DNA of 64,000 bases from Microbacterium oxydans (GCF_000956405.1 NZ_JYIV01000013.1:18291-82290), one strand, 5' to 3'; shown: positions 16,377 to 25,180, counted from the stretch's first letter. The notes: generated by a model not told the origin, from the letters alone. Translations and numbers: made by a program.

Positions 16377-16712
16377 ATGCTGACGACGGACGAAGCAGAA
16401 CGGCTGCTCGGAGCAGCACGAGATGCGTACACCAGGGGTGACCCCCTTCTCCATCTGCACGTCGAGGTCAGTCGCCTCACCGGGGCCCCGTCGTCCTGGG
16501 GGTCGGCGGAGAACGACTACCTCCAGAACGAGAGCGTCGGCTACTTCCTCGGCGAAGTGGAGCGGGTCGGCTGGCGTCTCGAGCACACCGGATACGCCTT
16601 CGTCGACTCCGGCGCCACCACCTCGGATCGGCTGATGAGCACTGGAACAGGCGTTGTCAATCACGGTGGCGTCTCGGGGTACTTCACCTTCCGCCGCACG
16701 GCCTCCACCTGA
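16377..16712 (+). CDS. Hypothetical small protein, 111 aa
   Basis: A 111-residue soluble protein preceded by a strong AAGGGGGA ribosome site. It begins MLTTDEAERLLGAARDAYTRGD, has Trp/Gly-rich strands in the middle and ends FRRTAST. That tail resembles the AAST end of the preceding inhibitor only by chance. The alpha-then-beta order suggests a compact single domain. No family is recognised. It may belong to the protease-inhibitor transcription unit, since it lies 62 nt after it on the same strand. Confidence 0.6.
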   Translation: MLTTDEAERLLGAARDAYTRGDPLLHLHVEVSRLTGAPSSWGSAENDYLQNESVGYFLGEVERVGWRLEHTGYAFVDSGATTSDRLMSTGTGVVNHGGVSGYFTFRRTAST

Positions 16713-16784
16713 CGCGCCCGGCACTCGGCGGCATCCGATCAATCGCGTGTGAATCCGGCCCTGTCTCGGCGGCACGGGGTCACA

Positions 16785-17036
16785 ATGGACCCCATGGGAC
16801 TTTTCCAACAGAAGCCTGAAGAAGAAGAGAACCAGTGGGTGCTGCCTTCTGAGCCTCTCGAGCGCTCCGAATCAGAAGTCCTCGACACGGCACCCGTCGT
16901 CGATCCGCTGTCGATCGGACTCGGCGCAGAGACCAGCGGTGACCTGAGTTCGGTGCTGTTCCCCGTCGCGCCTCCCGAGCCGGAAGCCACTGCGACCGAG
17001 AACCGGGAACCCGAGGACGACCCCGAAAACGACTGA
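16785..17036 (+). CDS. Hypothetical acidic small protein
   Basis: An 83-residue, very acidic, Pro/Glu-rich protein that looks disordered: a MGLFQQKPEEEEN-like start, then Ser/Glu-rich sequence ending in EDDPEND. ATG at 16785 or 16794 are both possible starts; neither has a strong ribosome site. Function is unknown. It lies convergent to the SIP reductase gene. Confidence 0.5.
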   Translation: MDPMGLFQQKPEEEENQWVLPSEPLERSESEVLDTAPVVDPLSIGLGAETSGDLSSVLFPVAPPEPEATATENREPEDDPEND

Positions 17037-17059
17037 CAGACCGGCCAGACCCGCCGATC

Positions 17060-17866
17060 TCAGCCCCGCGCCTCACCCAGTCTCCAGTACCCCGAGAACG
17101 TGATCCGGTCCTTGGAGACGCCACGATCGACCAGGTGTCGGCGCAGCTCCTGCACCGCGAGTCGCTCTCCGCACACCCACGCATAGTCGATCACCTCGGG
17201 AAGCTCAGCGGCCCGTACCGCCTGCTGCAGCCTCGCCCCCGGCAACTCACCCCGGCGTTCGACCCAGGTGACGGCGCCCGCGAGATCCTGTCTCTCCGCG
17301 GCGTCCGCGATCTCGATGAAGACGTGGGTCTCCGAACCCCCCGTCTCCTCGAGGATGCGGGCGATCGCGGGCAGTGACGACTCATCGCCGATGATCACCC
17401 GCGCGCGAGTCTCGGGCAGCGGCGCATACAGTGCCGTGCACTCGCGGATGCCGAGAGCCGAGCCGACGCGCGCCCGTCCGGCGAATCGAGTTCCGGGACC
17501 CTCGTCACCGTGCACGACGAAGTCGACATCGATCTCGCGAGCCTCGGGACGGTGGTCGCGCACCGTGTACCAGCGCAGATCCGGCCGCTCCGTCTCGGGG
17601 ATGGCCGCGACCGCCGCACGGATGTTCTCCGTCCCATCGTTCGCGGGCAGCACGAGCGGAGCGCTCTCGTCGCGGGGCAGCAGCAGGCCGAGGTACTCGT
17701 CCGGTCCCGCGGGCGCGTAGTCGGCGAACTCCACCGCGGACATGGTGAGCCGCCGCATGTGCGGGGTGAGATCGCGCACGGCCGTGACGCGGGCCGCGAA
17801 GACGCGAGCGCCGGAGCGGCGAGGACGCTGGGGAGGACGGACGCGGTGGATGGTGCGCTCAGCCAC
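17060..17866 (-). CDS. Siderophore-interacting protein (SIP), FAD-dependent ferric reductase
   Basis: A 268-residue SIP-family flavoprotein. The N-terminal FAD domain has TPHMRRLTM, RWYTVRDHRPEAREIDVDFVVHGDEGPG (the RxYTxR and HGxxGP motifs), and the C-terminal NAD(P)H domain ends in YWRLGEARG. SIPs reduce and release iron from imported ferric siderophores in the cytosol. It overlaps the upstream permease gene by 8 nt and closes the operon controlled by the box at 19956, so it works on whatever the two permeases import. Confidence 0.92.
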   Translation of the reverse strand: MAERTIHRVRPPQRPRRSGARVFAARVTAVRDLTPHMRRLTMSAVEFADYAPAGPDEYLGLLLPRDESAPLVLPANDGTENIRAAVAAIPETERPDLRWYTVRDHRPEAREIDVDFVVHGDEGPGTRFAGRARVGSALGIRECTALYAPLPETRARVIIGDESSLPAIARILEETGGSETHVFIEIADAAERQDLAGAVTWVERRGELPGARLQQAVRAAELPEVIDYAWVCGERLAVQELRRHLVDRGVSKDRITFSGYWRLGEARG

Positions 17867-18908
17867 GCCGAGCCCCCTCTCTCCAGAGCAGCCACAGGAA
17901 GAACGCGCCGCCGACGGTGATGGTGACGACGCCGACCGGGATCGGCGCCGGGAAGATGTTCTGCGCGAGCAGGTCGCTGGTGAGCAGCAGCAGCGCCCCC
18001 ACGAGTCCCGAGGCGAGGAAGCTCGTCGCGCCGGTCAGACCCCTGGCGATGTGCGGGGCGATCAGCGCGACGAACGAGATCGGCCCGGCCGTGGCGACGG
18101 CGACCGCCACGAGCAGAGTGGCTGCCGCGAGCAGGATCCATCGCGCGCGCACGGTCCGCACGCCCAGCGCGGTCGAGACGCTGTCACCGAGTGCCATCAT
18201 CCGCGCAGCCGGCGCCGCCCGGACCAGGAGCGGGATGATCAGGAGCAACGCGATCAACGCCGGGAGCAGGTCACCCCATCCGCGGCCCTGCAGCGAGCCG
18301 ATCAGCCAGGTCTGCGCCGTGGTCGCGCTCGCGACGAACACCTGGGTCAGCACGTAGTCGACCACGGCCATCGCGGTGGCCGACAGCGCGACACCGGTGA
18401 GGATCAACTGCACACCGTGGAGCCCGGAACGCGCGGTGAACAGCACGATCACGCCCGCGATGACGAGGGCACCGATGACTGCTCCGAAGGCCGCCTGCGC
18501 CAGGGATCCGCCCAGCACGAGCATCACGACCACCGCGCCCACCGAGGCGCCGCTGCTGATCCCGATCACGTCGGGGCTGGCGAGAGGATTGCGCGTCAGG
18601 CTCTGGAACACGGCACCGGCGACGGCGAGGCTCGCACCGACGACGATCGCGACGAGGCTTCGCGGCAGACGGCGACCGAGCACGAAGAACCCGTCCAGTC
18701 GCTCCGGCGGGCGACCGAGCAGCGTCTCGATCAGTGCGGCCGGGGTGACGATGTACTCGCCGATCATGAGCGCGGCGATCAGCAGCACCAGCAGGGCACC
18801 AGCGAGGATGCCGCACACGAGGGCCGTGCGATGGCTGAACCGGAAGGACCAGCGCTCTCCGCGGAGAACACGGTCGTCGGACGTCAACGCGACGGTGCGC
18901 GGGCTCAT
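17859..18908 (-). CDS. FecCD-type siderophore ABC transporter permease (FepG-like)
   Basis: A 349-residue permease with about ten hydrophobic helices and the family motifs LPRSLVAIVVGASLAVAGA, NPLASPDVIGISSGASVGA and GPISFVALIAPHIARGL. It overlaps the upstream permease gene by 4 nt and the SIP gene by 8 nt. With that permease it forms a heterodimeric channel for a ferric siderophore, energised by the ATPase at 21.0 kb. Confidence 0.93.
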   Translation of the reverse strand: MSPRTVALTSDDRVLRGERWSFRFSHRTALVCGILAGALLVLLIAALMIGEYIVTPAALIETLLGRPPERLDGFFVLGRRLPRSLVAIVVGASLAVAGAVFQSLTRNPLASPDVIGISSGASVGAVVVMLVLGGSLAQAAFGAVIGALVIAGVIVLFTARSGLHGVQLILTGVALSATAMAVVDYVLTQVFVASATTAQTWLIGSLQGRGWGDLLPALIALLLIIPLLVRAAPAARMMALGDSVSTALGVRTVRARWILLAAATLLVAVAVATAGPISFVALIAPHIARGLTGATSFLASGLVGALLLLTSDLLAQNIFPAPIPVGVVTITVGGAFFLWLLWREGARRG

Positions 18909-19954
18909 GAGATACCCGCCGTCCGCTTGCCGACCACGAAGGCGATGAGCAGCGGGCCGCCGATCAGAGCCGTGACGATGCCGACCTGCACCTCTCCGCC
19001 TCCGCCGATCACGCGGCCGAGAGTGTCCGCCAGAAGCAGCATCGCCGGGGCTGCGAGCAGCGACAGCGGCAGCACGATGCGCAGGTCGGATCCGACAAGG
19101 CGACGGAGCAGATGCGGGATGACCAGACCGACGAACGCGATAGGTCCGGCGATCGCGGTCGCCGTTCCGCAGAGCAGCGTGACGGCGACGAGCACGAGCG
19201 CGCGCACGACACCGGGCTTCACTCCGAGCGCGATCGCGCTGTCGTCACCGAGTGCCATCAGGTTCAGTGCGGGCCCGAGCAGCAGAGCGAGGATCACCCC
19301 GACGACGATGAAGGCCACCAGCGGCAGCGCCTCTTCCACCGGTCGGGCGGTGAGGGAGCCTACTCTCCAGAACCGGAACGCGTCGAGCACCGTCTCATCG
19401 GTCAGCACGATCGCCTGCGAGAGCCCGGCCAGGATGGCCGAGAACGCGACCCCCGCGAGGATCAGTCGCACGGGCGATCCCGAGGCGAACCGGGTGCCCG
19501 AGAACCAGAAGATCACCGCGGATGCGAGAGCCGCTCCGGCGAGCGCGAGCCAGATCGTGCCTCCGACGCCGAGGGCGCCCAGCACGCTCATGCCCGCGAC
19601 GACGCCGAACGAAGCGCCGGCGCTGACGCCCAGCATCCCCGGGTCCGCGATCGGGTTGCGGGTGAGCGCCTGCATCAGCACACCGGCAGCACCGAGCGCG
19701 ACGCCGCAGATGACCGCGTTGACGGTGCGGGTCACGCGCAGCTCGCCGACGATGTTCAGGACGTTCTGGTCACCCGTGCCGAACAGCGAGAGCACGACCT
19801 CGTCGAGGGGCACGAACCGCGCGCCGACGGCGAGACTCGATGCCAGCGAGATCGCCAGCAGGGCCACGACCAGGGCGATGCCGAACCGCGTGGGGAAGCG
19901 GGATGCCGCGAGCGGGGTGCGACGGCGCGCGACGACGACCGGTTCGGAACTCAT
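18905..19954 (-). CDS. FecCD-type siderophore ABC transporter permease (FepD-like)
   Basis: A 349-residue permease with motifs VNAVICGVALGAAGVLMQ, NPIADPGMLGVSAGASFG and GPIAFVGLVIPHLLRRLVGSD. It is the first gene of the leftward operon. The start codon lies one base from the DtxR-type box, so the operator sits on its promoter and the leader must be short or absent. It is the partner of the next permease and, across the divergent promoter, of the binding lipoprotein. Confidence 0.93.
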   Translation of the reverse strand: MSSEPVVVARRRTPLAASRFPTRFGIALVVALLAISLASSLAVGARFVPLDEVVLSLFGTGDQNVLNIVGELRVTRTVNAVICGVALGAAGVLMQALTRNPIADPGMLGVSAGASFGVVAGMSVLGALGVGGTIWLALAGAALASAVIFWFSGTRFASGSPVRLILAGVAFSAILAGLSQAIVLTDETVLDAFRFWRVGSLTARPVEEALPLVAFIVVGVILALLLGPALNLMALGDDSAIALGVKPGVVRALVLVAVTLLCGTATAIAGPIAFVGLVIPHLLRRLVGSDLRIVLPLSLLAAPAMLLLADTLGRVIGGGGEVQVGIVTALIGGPLLIAFVVGKRTAGIS

Positions 19955-19955
19955 A

Positions 19956-19974
19956 TTTGGATAGCCTAACCAAA
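19956..19974. promoter_or_regulatory. DtxR/IdeR-type iron box
   Basis: The 19-bp TTTGGATAGCCTAACCAAA is a palindrome with one central and one paired deviation and fits the IdeR/DtxR consensus (TTAGGTTAGGCTAACCTAA). It lies between divergent permease and binding-protein genes and should repress both with Fe2+-loaded DtxR/IdeR. It differs from the Fur/Zur-like operator of the first uptake locus. Confidence 0.85.
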
Positions 19975-19994
19975 CATCACTAGGGTTGTGAGAC

Positions 19995-20948
19995 GTGAAC
20001 AGACCTCATCGAACGCGCTTCCGTCCGCTCGCCACCGCTGTCGCCTCTCTGGCCGCGATCACCCTGATCGCCACCGGATGCTCGAGCACTCCCGCAGCGG
20101 AGGAATCCGCTCCCGCAACGGACACGAGCTATACCGTGGTGCACGCGATGGGCGAGACGGAGTTCGAGTCGGTCCCCGAGCGGATCGTCGTGCTCGACTC
20201 CCCGCAGATGGACGCGCTGGTCGCCCTGGGCATCACTCCGGTCGGCGCACCGGAGATCGGGGCCGGACGCGGCTTCCCGGCCTACCTCGCCGATGAGCTC
20301 GACGGCACCGAATCGATCGGCTTCATCGCCGAGCCCGACGTCGACGCGATCGCGAACCTCGCCCCCGACCTGATCATCGGCTCGAAGGTGCGGCACGAGG
20401 CGCTCTACGAGGAGCTGTCGGCCATCGCGCCCACCGTCTTCTCGGAGGACACCGGCACCAACTGGACCGAGCAGGCCGTGCTGACCGCCGCCGCCGTGGA
20501 CCAGAGCGACAAGATGGACGAGCTCATCAAGGGCGTCCAGGATCGAGCGGCCGAGATCGGCTCGGCGGTCGAAGCCGACGGCACCACCGCGTCGATCGTG
20601 CGCTTCCGCTCCGACAACTTCCGCCTGTACGGGCCCGGCACGTTCTCGGGATCGCTGCTCACCGACATGGGATTCGACCTGGGCGCAGACCGCGACTGGA
20701 ACGAGTACTCGATGATGGAGCTCAGCCCCGAGCTCTACGAGCAGATCGACGGCGACGTGGTGTTCTACATGAGCCCCGGTGGAGACCCCACCGCGACCAC
20801 GCAGGAGCGAATCACCGGCCTGTGGGGCGCCCAGCCCGGCCCTTCCGGCGACAAGGCCTTCCAGGTGGAGGACGACACCTGGATGGTCGGCATCGGCGTG
20901 ATCGGTGCCAACCTGGTGATCGACCAGGTCGAAGACCTGCTCGGCTGA
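19995..20948 (+). CDS. Ferric-siderophore-binding lipoprotein (FepB-like)
   Basis: A 317-residue binding protein with a GTG start, 21 nt after the DtxR box. The signal ends in ATGC with lipobox Cys29. The N-lobe has ERIVVLDSPQMDALVALGI and the C-lobe has the typical periplasmic-binding helix region. It captures the siderophore outside the membrane for the two permeases on the opposite strand. It is followed by a long hairpin, then the ATPase gene. Confidence 0.9.
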   Translation: MNRPHRTRFRPLATAVASLAAITLIATGCSSTPAAEESAPATDTSYTVVHAMGETEFESVPERIVVLDSPQMDALVALGITPVGAPEIGAGRGFPAYLADELDGTESIGFIAEPDVDAIANLAPDLIIGSKVRHEALYEELSAIAPTVFSEDTGTNWTEQAVLTAAAVDQSDKMDELIKGVQDRAAEIGSAVEADGTTASIVRFRSDNFRLYGPGTFSGSLLTDMGFDLGADRDWNEYSMMELSPELYEQIDGDVVFYMSPGGDPTATTQERITGLWGAQPGPSGDKAFQVEDDTWMVGIGVIGANLVIDQVEDLLG

Positions 20949-20953
20949 TCCCT

Positions 20954-21012
20954 TTCGAATCGCCCGAATGGTTCCCTCCCACCCGAAAAGGGAACCATTC
21001 GGGCGATTCGAA
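20954..21012. repeat. Long intergenic hairpin repeat, copy 2
   Basis: A perfect 24-bp inverted repeat (20954-20977 with 20989-21012) with an 11-nt loop. It sits between the binding-protein and ATPase genes of one operon, so here it cannot be a simple full terminator. Its arm shares about 20 of 23 bases with the hairpin at 12561-12621. Confidence 0.8.
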
Positions 21013-21026
21013 CACCCGGAGGAACG

Positions 21027-21809
21027 ATGACCACGCCGCACCCGGCACTCGAAGCTCGCGGACTCGTCGTCGCCTACGACGGCAAGGTCGTCGTCGACGG
21101 CGTCGATCTGGCGCTGCCGGAGGGGTCGTTCACCGTGATCCTCGGGCCGAACGCCTCGGGCAAGTCCACCGTGCTGCGCACCCTCGCCCGCGTGCTGAAG
21201 CCCGAATCCGGCGACGTGCTCTTCGACGGCCGCGCGCTCGGCGAGTACGGCTCCAAGGAACTCGCCCGCAGGATGGGACTCCTGCCACAGGATGCCATCG
21301 CTCCCGAGGGGATGCGGGTCGCAGACCTGGTCTCGCGCGGCAGGTATCCCCACCACTCCGCACTGCAGCGGTGGACGGCCGCCGACGACACCGCCACGCG
21401 CGAGGCCCTCGCCGCGACGAACACCACCGATCTCGCCGAGCGCTACGTGGACCAGCTCTCCGGCGGGCAGCGGCAGCGCGTCTGGGTCGCGCTCCTGCTC
21501 GCCCAGCAGACCCCGGTGATGCTGCTCGACGAGCCGACGACCTTCCTCGACATCGCGCACCAGTACGAGCTGCTCGACCTGCTGCGGGACCTGAACGCGC
21601 AGGGCAAGACCGTCATCGCGGTGCTGCACGACCTCAACCAGGCGGCACGGTATGCGGACAACCTCGTGCTCATGAAGGAGGGGCGCGTGGTCGCCACCGG
21701 GACCCCGTCCGGGCTCATCACGGCAGAGCGCGTGGGAGACGTCTTCGGCATCGACGCGGTGGTGACACCCGATCCGGTGACCGGCACCCCGATGGTGGTC
21801 CGGCGGTGA
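21027..21809 (+). CDS. Siderophore ABC transporter ATP-binding protein (FepC-like)
   Basis: A 260-residue ATPase with Walker A GPNASGKST, Q-loop LLPQDAIAPEGM, signature LSGGQRQRVW, Walker B VMLLDEPTTFLDIAHQ and H-loop VLHDLNQA. GGAGG precedes the ATG. It completes the importer formed by the two FecCD permeases and the lipoprotein. It is separated from the lipoprotein gene by the long hairpin, which may lower its expression relative to the binding protein. Confidence 0.93.
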   Translation: MTTPHPALEARGLVVAYDGKVVVDGVDLALPEGSFTVILGPNASGKSTVLRTLARVLKPESGDVLFDGRALGEYGSKELARRMGLLPQDAIAPEGMRVADLVSRGRYPHHSALQRWTAADDTATREALAATNTTDLAERYVDQLSGGQRQRVWVALLLAQQTPVMLLDEPTTFLDIAHQYELLDLLRDLNAQGKTVIAVLHDLNQAARYADNLVLMKEGRVVATGTPSGLITAERVGDVFGIDAVVTPDPVTGTPMVVRR

Positions 21810-21843
21810 TTTCCGCGTCGTCCCCCACCGTTACGGTTGAAGG

Positions 21844-22611
21844 ATGACGATCACCGCCGCCGCAGACGGCTCCGCCCTGGGCAACCCCGGCCCCAACGGC
21901 TGGGCCTGGTACATCGACGACGCGAACTGGGCGGCCGGCGGTTCGCCGCACGGCACCAACAACCAGGGCGAACTGCGCGCCGTTCTCGAACTGCTGCGCG
22001 CGACGGCCGGCACCGACGAGAAGCTGCTGATCGAGTGCGACAGCCGCTACGTGATCGACTCCGTGACCAAGTGGATGCCGGGGTGGAAGCGCAAGGGCTG
22101 GCGCAAATCCGACGGCGGGCCGGTGCTGAACCGCGACCTGCTGGAGGGCATCGACGAAGCCATCCGCGGCCGTGACGTCGAGTTCTCCTGGGTCAAGGGC
22201 CACGCAGGGCACCCGTTGAACGAAGCCGCCGACGAGCGCGCGAACGCCGCCGCCAAGGCCTACCAGGCGAAGCAGGAACCGCGTCGGGGGCCCGGCTTCA
22301 CGATGGCGACGGATGCCGGAGCCGCGGTCGCCGCGTCCGCTGCAGTCGTCGCCTCCGCTCCCTCCTCCGCCCGGACGGCTTCGACGCCGGCCTCCACCCC
22401 TGCTCCCTCGGCTGCGGCCTCCCCCGCACCAGCCCCGGCCGCAGAGACACTGTGGGCCGAGGCCTCCGACCTCCTCGACGGACTGGATGCGCCGGAGGAC
22501 GACCCGATCGAGCTGCGCATCCCGCTGTCGTCCGACGAGCACGCGAGGCTGCGGGACCGCGCCGAGGCCCAGGGCGTCTCGCTCGAAGAGGCGCTCCGCC
22601 GCCTGATCTGA
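21844..22611 (+). CDS. rnhA: Ribonuclease HI with C-terminal extension
   Basis: A 255-residue protein. Residues 1-140 are an RNase HI domain with the four acidic metal ligands D8, E43, D66 and D130 and the HAGHPLNEAADERAN C-terminal motif (His in the flexible loop). It cleaves RNA in RNA-DNA hybrids. A ~70-residue Ala/Pro-rich linker (about 156-200) follows, then a ~35-residue helical tail with LRIPLSSDEHARLRDRAEAQ. The tail looks like a ribbon-helix-helix or short dimerisation element. Typical RNase HI is ~155 residues, so the extension is unusual. Confidence 0.9.
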   Translation: MTITAAADGSALGNPGPNGWAWYIDDANWAAGGSPHGTNNQGELRAVLELLRATAGTDEKLLIECDSRYVIDSVTKWMPGWKRKGWRKSDGGPVLNRDLLEGIDEAIRGRDVEFSWVKGHAGHPLNEAADERANAAAKAYQAKQEPRRGPGFTMATDAGAAVAASAAVVASAPSSARTASTPASTPAPSAAASPAPAPAAETLWAEASDLLDGLDAPEDDPIELRIPLSSDEHARLRDRAEAQGVSLEEALRRLI

Positions 22612-22640
22612 GCGCGGCGACCGAGGCGTACACTCGCACC

Positions 22641-23030
22641 ATGTCGACTCCCGCCCACACCATCGGCCGTATCTTCCTCGGCGCCTCGCTCGTCTTCGCC
22701 GGCGTCTCCCACCTGACGGTGGCCCGCGAGGAGTTCCAGGCGCAGGTGCCGGAGTCGCTGCCTCTCGACCCCGACACCACGGTGCTGGCCTCCGGCGTGG
22801 CCGAGGTCGCACTCGGTTCCGCTCTGCTGCTGGCACGCCGTCGTCGGCGCACGGTCGGCACGATCGCCGCTCTGTTCTTCGTCGCCGTGTTCCCCGGCAA
22901 CGTGGCGCAGTGGATGCACCACCGCGACGGATTCGGCCTCGACACCGACATGAAGCGCTTCGTGCGGCTGTTCTTCCAGCCTGTGCTCGTCGCTCTGTCG
23001 CTGTGGTCGACCCGCGAGCCGCGACGCTGA
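22641..23030 (+). CDS. DoxX-like small integral membrane protein
   Basis: A 129-residue protein with four predicted membrane segments (about residues 8-25, 48-67, 73-90 and 103-120). It carries the DoxX-type features GRIFLGASLVFAGVSHL and FPGNVAQWMHHRDGFGLDT near the third helix. Members of this group are often annotated as DoxX or 'YkgB-like' without a defined reaction. It stands alone between RNase HI and another membrane protein on the same strand. Confidence 0.7.
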   Translation: MSTPAHTIGRIFLGASLVFAGVSHLTVAREEFQAQVPESLPLDPDTTVLASGVAEVALGSALLLARRRRRTVGTIAALFFVAVFPGNVAQWMHHRDGFGLDTDMKRFVRLFFQPVLVALSLWSTREPRR

Positions 23031-23111
23031 GCGAACGTCGCGGGTGAGGGGCGCCCGCTGCGGCACGGCGGGTCCTCCGAGGTGCGGTCCGTAGACTCGG
23101 CGGATGACGGA

Positions 23112-23837
23112 ATGGGTGGTGACGCAGCGGTGAAGGCCCGCACCGCCTTCGGCCTGCTCCGCCTCGGTGCCGCCGCCGTCTGCCTGGTGGCGCTCATCCA
23201 CAGGCTCGCCTGGGGCCTGGCGTCGAACACCATCGCGAGCCAGAACTTCTTCGCGTATCTGACCAACCAGTCGAACATCGCGTTCGTGGTGCTGTTGAGC
23301 ATCGCGGGTGTGATCGCCCTGCGCACGGCGCGCGATCCGCGCTGGCTCACGGTCGCGCTGGCTCTCGTGCTGACGTGGACGATCACGGCCGGACTCGTGT
23401 TCGCGATCCTGGTCTGGCAGGCCGGGGTCCGCGGTATCCGCATCGACGTCCCGTGGTCGGATCAGGTGCTGCACTTCTGGCTGCCCGCGGTGACGGTGGC
23501 GGCATGGGCGCTCGCCCCCGGGCACCGTTCCGTCCCGTGGCGGGTGGTGCCGGTGACACTCGCCTATCCCGTGCTCTGGGGCGTGTTCACGATGATCCGC
23601 GGCCCGTTGATCGGCTGGTACCCGTACTACTTCCTCGACCCGAGACAGGTGAGCGGTCCCCTGGAGTTCCTCGTGTCGTCGGCGATCGCCCTCGCCACAT
23701 TCGCCCTCGTCGCGACGATGCTGGTGCTCATCAGCCGCATGCCGCTGCCCCGGCTGCTGCAGAGGGAAGCCGAGCAGAGCGCGGAGACGACGACGGACGA
23801 ACAGGTTCCGATCGGCGAGCGCGTCGGTCAGACGTAG
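23112..23837 (+). CDS. Pr6Pr-like (FAR-17a/AIG1) integral membrane protein
   Basis: A 241-residue protein with six hydrophobic segments. FFAYLTNQSNIAF after the first helix and YPVLWGVFTMIRGPLIGWYPYYFLDPRQV near the fourth are marks of the Pr6Pr/FAR-17a family. Its biochemical role in bacteria is unknown to me. ATG 23112 is chosen; GTG 23130 is an alternative. The C-terminal tail is hydrophilic and its stop overlaps the convergent amine oxidase gene by 10 nt. Confidence 0.75.
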   Translation: MGGDAAVKARTAFGLLRLGAAAVCLVALIHRLAWGLASNTIASQNFFAYLTNQSNIAFVVLLSIAGVIALRTARDPRWLTVALALVLTWTITAGLVFAILVWQAGVRGIRIDVPWSDQVLHFWLPAVTVAAWALAPGHRSVPWRVVPVTLAYPVLWGVFTMIRGPLIGWYPYYFLDPRQVSGPLEFLVSSAIALATFALVATMLVLISRMPLPRLLQREAEQSAETTTDEQVPIGERVGQT

Positions 23838-25180
23838 AGGGAGAGCGAGGCGAGGGCGGCTTCGATCGCCTCGTCGTCGTCGAGCTGCGCGAACTCGGCT
23901 GCCGCAGCACCGCCCACGATTCCCACGAGCACGTTCTCGCCCGTCGCGGGTCGCAGGTTGATCCAGGTCGGGATCGTCACGTCGGCGCCGACCGCGTGCC
24001 AGATCGCCTCCTCGCTGTCCCAGAACGCCTCGTCCCAGCGCAGCCAGACCGTCTCGATCGCGCCCATGCCGAGAGCCGACACCGCGCCGCGGTTGGAGAA
24101 GGGCAGGGGTGGGTCGAACTCGATGCTCCGGTCCTGCAGCACGCCGAGCGGCACGGTGACGACGACGCGGTCGAAAGACAGCGCCTCCCCGGTGCCGAGA
24201 CGCACGCTCACCCCCGAGTCGTCGTACGCCAGCCTCGCGACGGGCGAGTTGAGGCCGACGGTGACGCCGTCGAGCGTCTTCTCGATGAACGGCGTGAGGT
24301 CGCCCGTCGCCGCCTTCGGGTCTCCTGTGGGCAGCGGCGGCGCGAACCAGCTCGAGAGTTCGTCGGCGCCGGCTCCGGTGCGGGCGGCGAGGATCGCGAG
24401 CAGTGCGGCGGTCGCGGGGTCTGCAGGGTCGATGCCCGCGGCGGTCAGCGCGTCGGCCACGGAGGTGTCTTCGGGAGCAGCCTGGGCCGTGGTGATCGCG
24501 GCGTCGAAGGGCTGCGGGTCGACCGGGTCGATGTCGCCGTCCGGTCCGCGCCAGAGCTCACCGGCGAGATCGACGATCCCGACCTCCCCGCTGCTCAGAC
24601 GATCGAGCACCTCGCTGTCGTCCGCGCTGAAGAGCCAGGCCCCGAGCTGCGCCGGTACGGGCCAGGAGTCGTCGAGGCGCGAATAGACCCGTCCGCCGAC
24701 GCGGTCTCGTGCCTCGAAGACCGTCACCTCCATGCCGCCTTCGGCGAGGAGCGCGGCGACCGTCGCGCCGGCGAGGCCTGCGCCCACGACGGCGATGCGT
24801 TCGCCCGAGGTTGCAGGGATCATGACCTCTTCGGCGGCGCGGGTGCCAGAGGCGATGGCTCCGCGCACCGTGCCGGGAGCGTCCACGTCTGTCGCCTCAC
24901 CTGCGAAGAACAGCCGCTTGCCGACAGGCCGCGCCAGTGCGGAGCGGGTGTCGGACAGCACGCGGACCGGGGTGAAGCTGACCGCGCCGAGAGAGTACGG
25001 GTCCGTGGTCCAGGTGCTGCGCACGCTGCCTGCCGCGGCGGGGACCCCGGGTGGCGGTTCGGGTTCGCGCGTGCGGGTGGGGGTCGGCGTGGGAGCGGGT
25101 TCGGGGGTGCACGAGGCGAGAAGCACCGAAGCGACACCGGCTCCGGCGCCGAGGAGCAGAGTGCGGCGCGTGATCCTCAT
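23828..25180 (-). CDS. Circularly permuted flavin amine oxidase, Tat/lipoprotein signal
   Basis: A 450-residue protein. The N-terminus has a twin-arginine signal (R5-R6, TLLLGAGAG) and lipobox LASC (C24), so it is an exported, folded, FAD-loaded lipoprotein. The domain order is odd. Residues 57-120 (WTTDPYSLGAVSF, FFAGEATDVDAPGTVRGAIA, GTRAAEEV) are what normally ends an amine oxidase. The N-terminal Rossmann motif VVGAGLAGAT (131-140) with FEARDRVGGRVYS comes after it. The chain then ends at LVGIVGGAAAAEFAQL plus ~20 residues, exactly where the displaced block would usually start. This is a circular permutation of the flavin monoamine oxidase fold. The substrate is unknown. Confidence 0.85.
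   Translation of the reverse strand: MRITRRTLLLGAGAGVASVLLASCTPEPAPTPTPTRTREPEPPPGVPAAAGSVRSTWTTDPYSLGAVSFTPVRVLSDTRSALARPVGKRLFFAGEATDVDAPGTVRGAIASGTRAAEEVMIPATSGERIAVVGAGLAGATVAALLAEGGMEVTVFEARDRVGGRVYSRLDDSWPVPAQLGAWLFSADDSEVLDRLSSGEVGIVDLAGELWRGPDGDIDPVDPQPFDAAITTAQAAPEDTSVADALTAAGIDPADPATAALLAILAARTGAGADELSSWFAPPLPTGDPKAATGDLTPFIEKTLDGVTVGLNSPVARLAYDDSGVSVRLGTGEALSFDRVVVTVPLGVLQDRSIEFDPPLPFSNRGAVSALGMGAIETVWLRWDEAFWDSEEAIWHAVGADVTIPTWINLRPATGENVLVGIVGGAAAAEFAQLDDDEAIEAALASLSLYV

Noticed and set aside
17742..19964. Very long plus-strand open frame across the two FecCD permeases
   Set aside because: The opposite strand encodes two textbook permeases; the plus-strand translation is repetitive Arg/Gln/Asp-rich and without domains.
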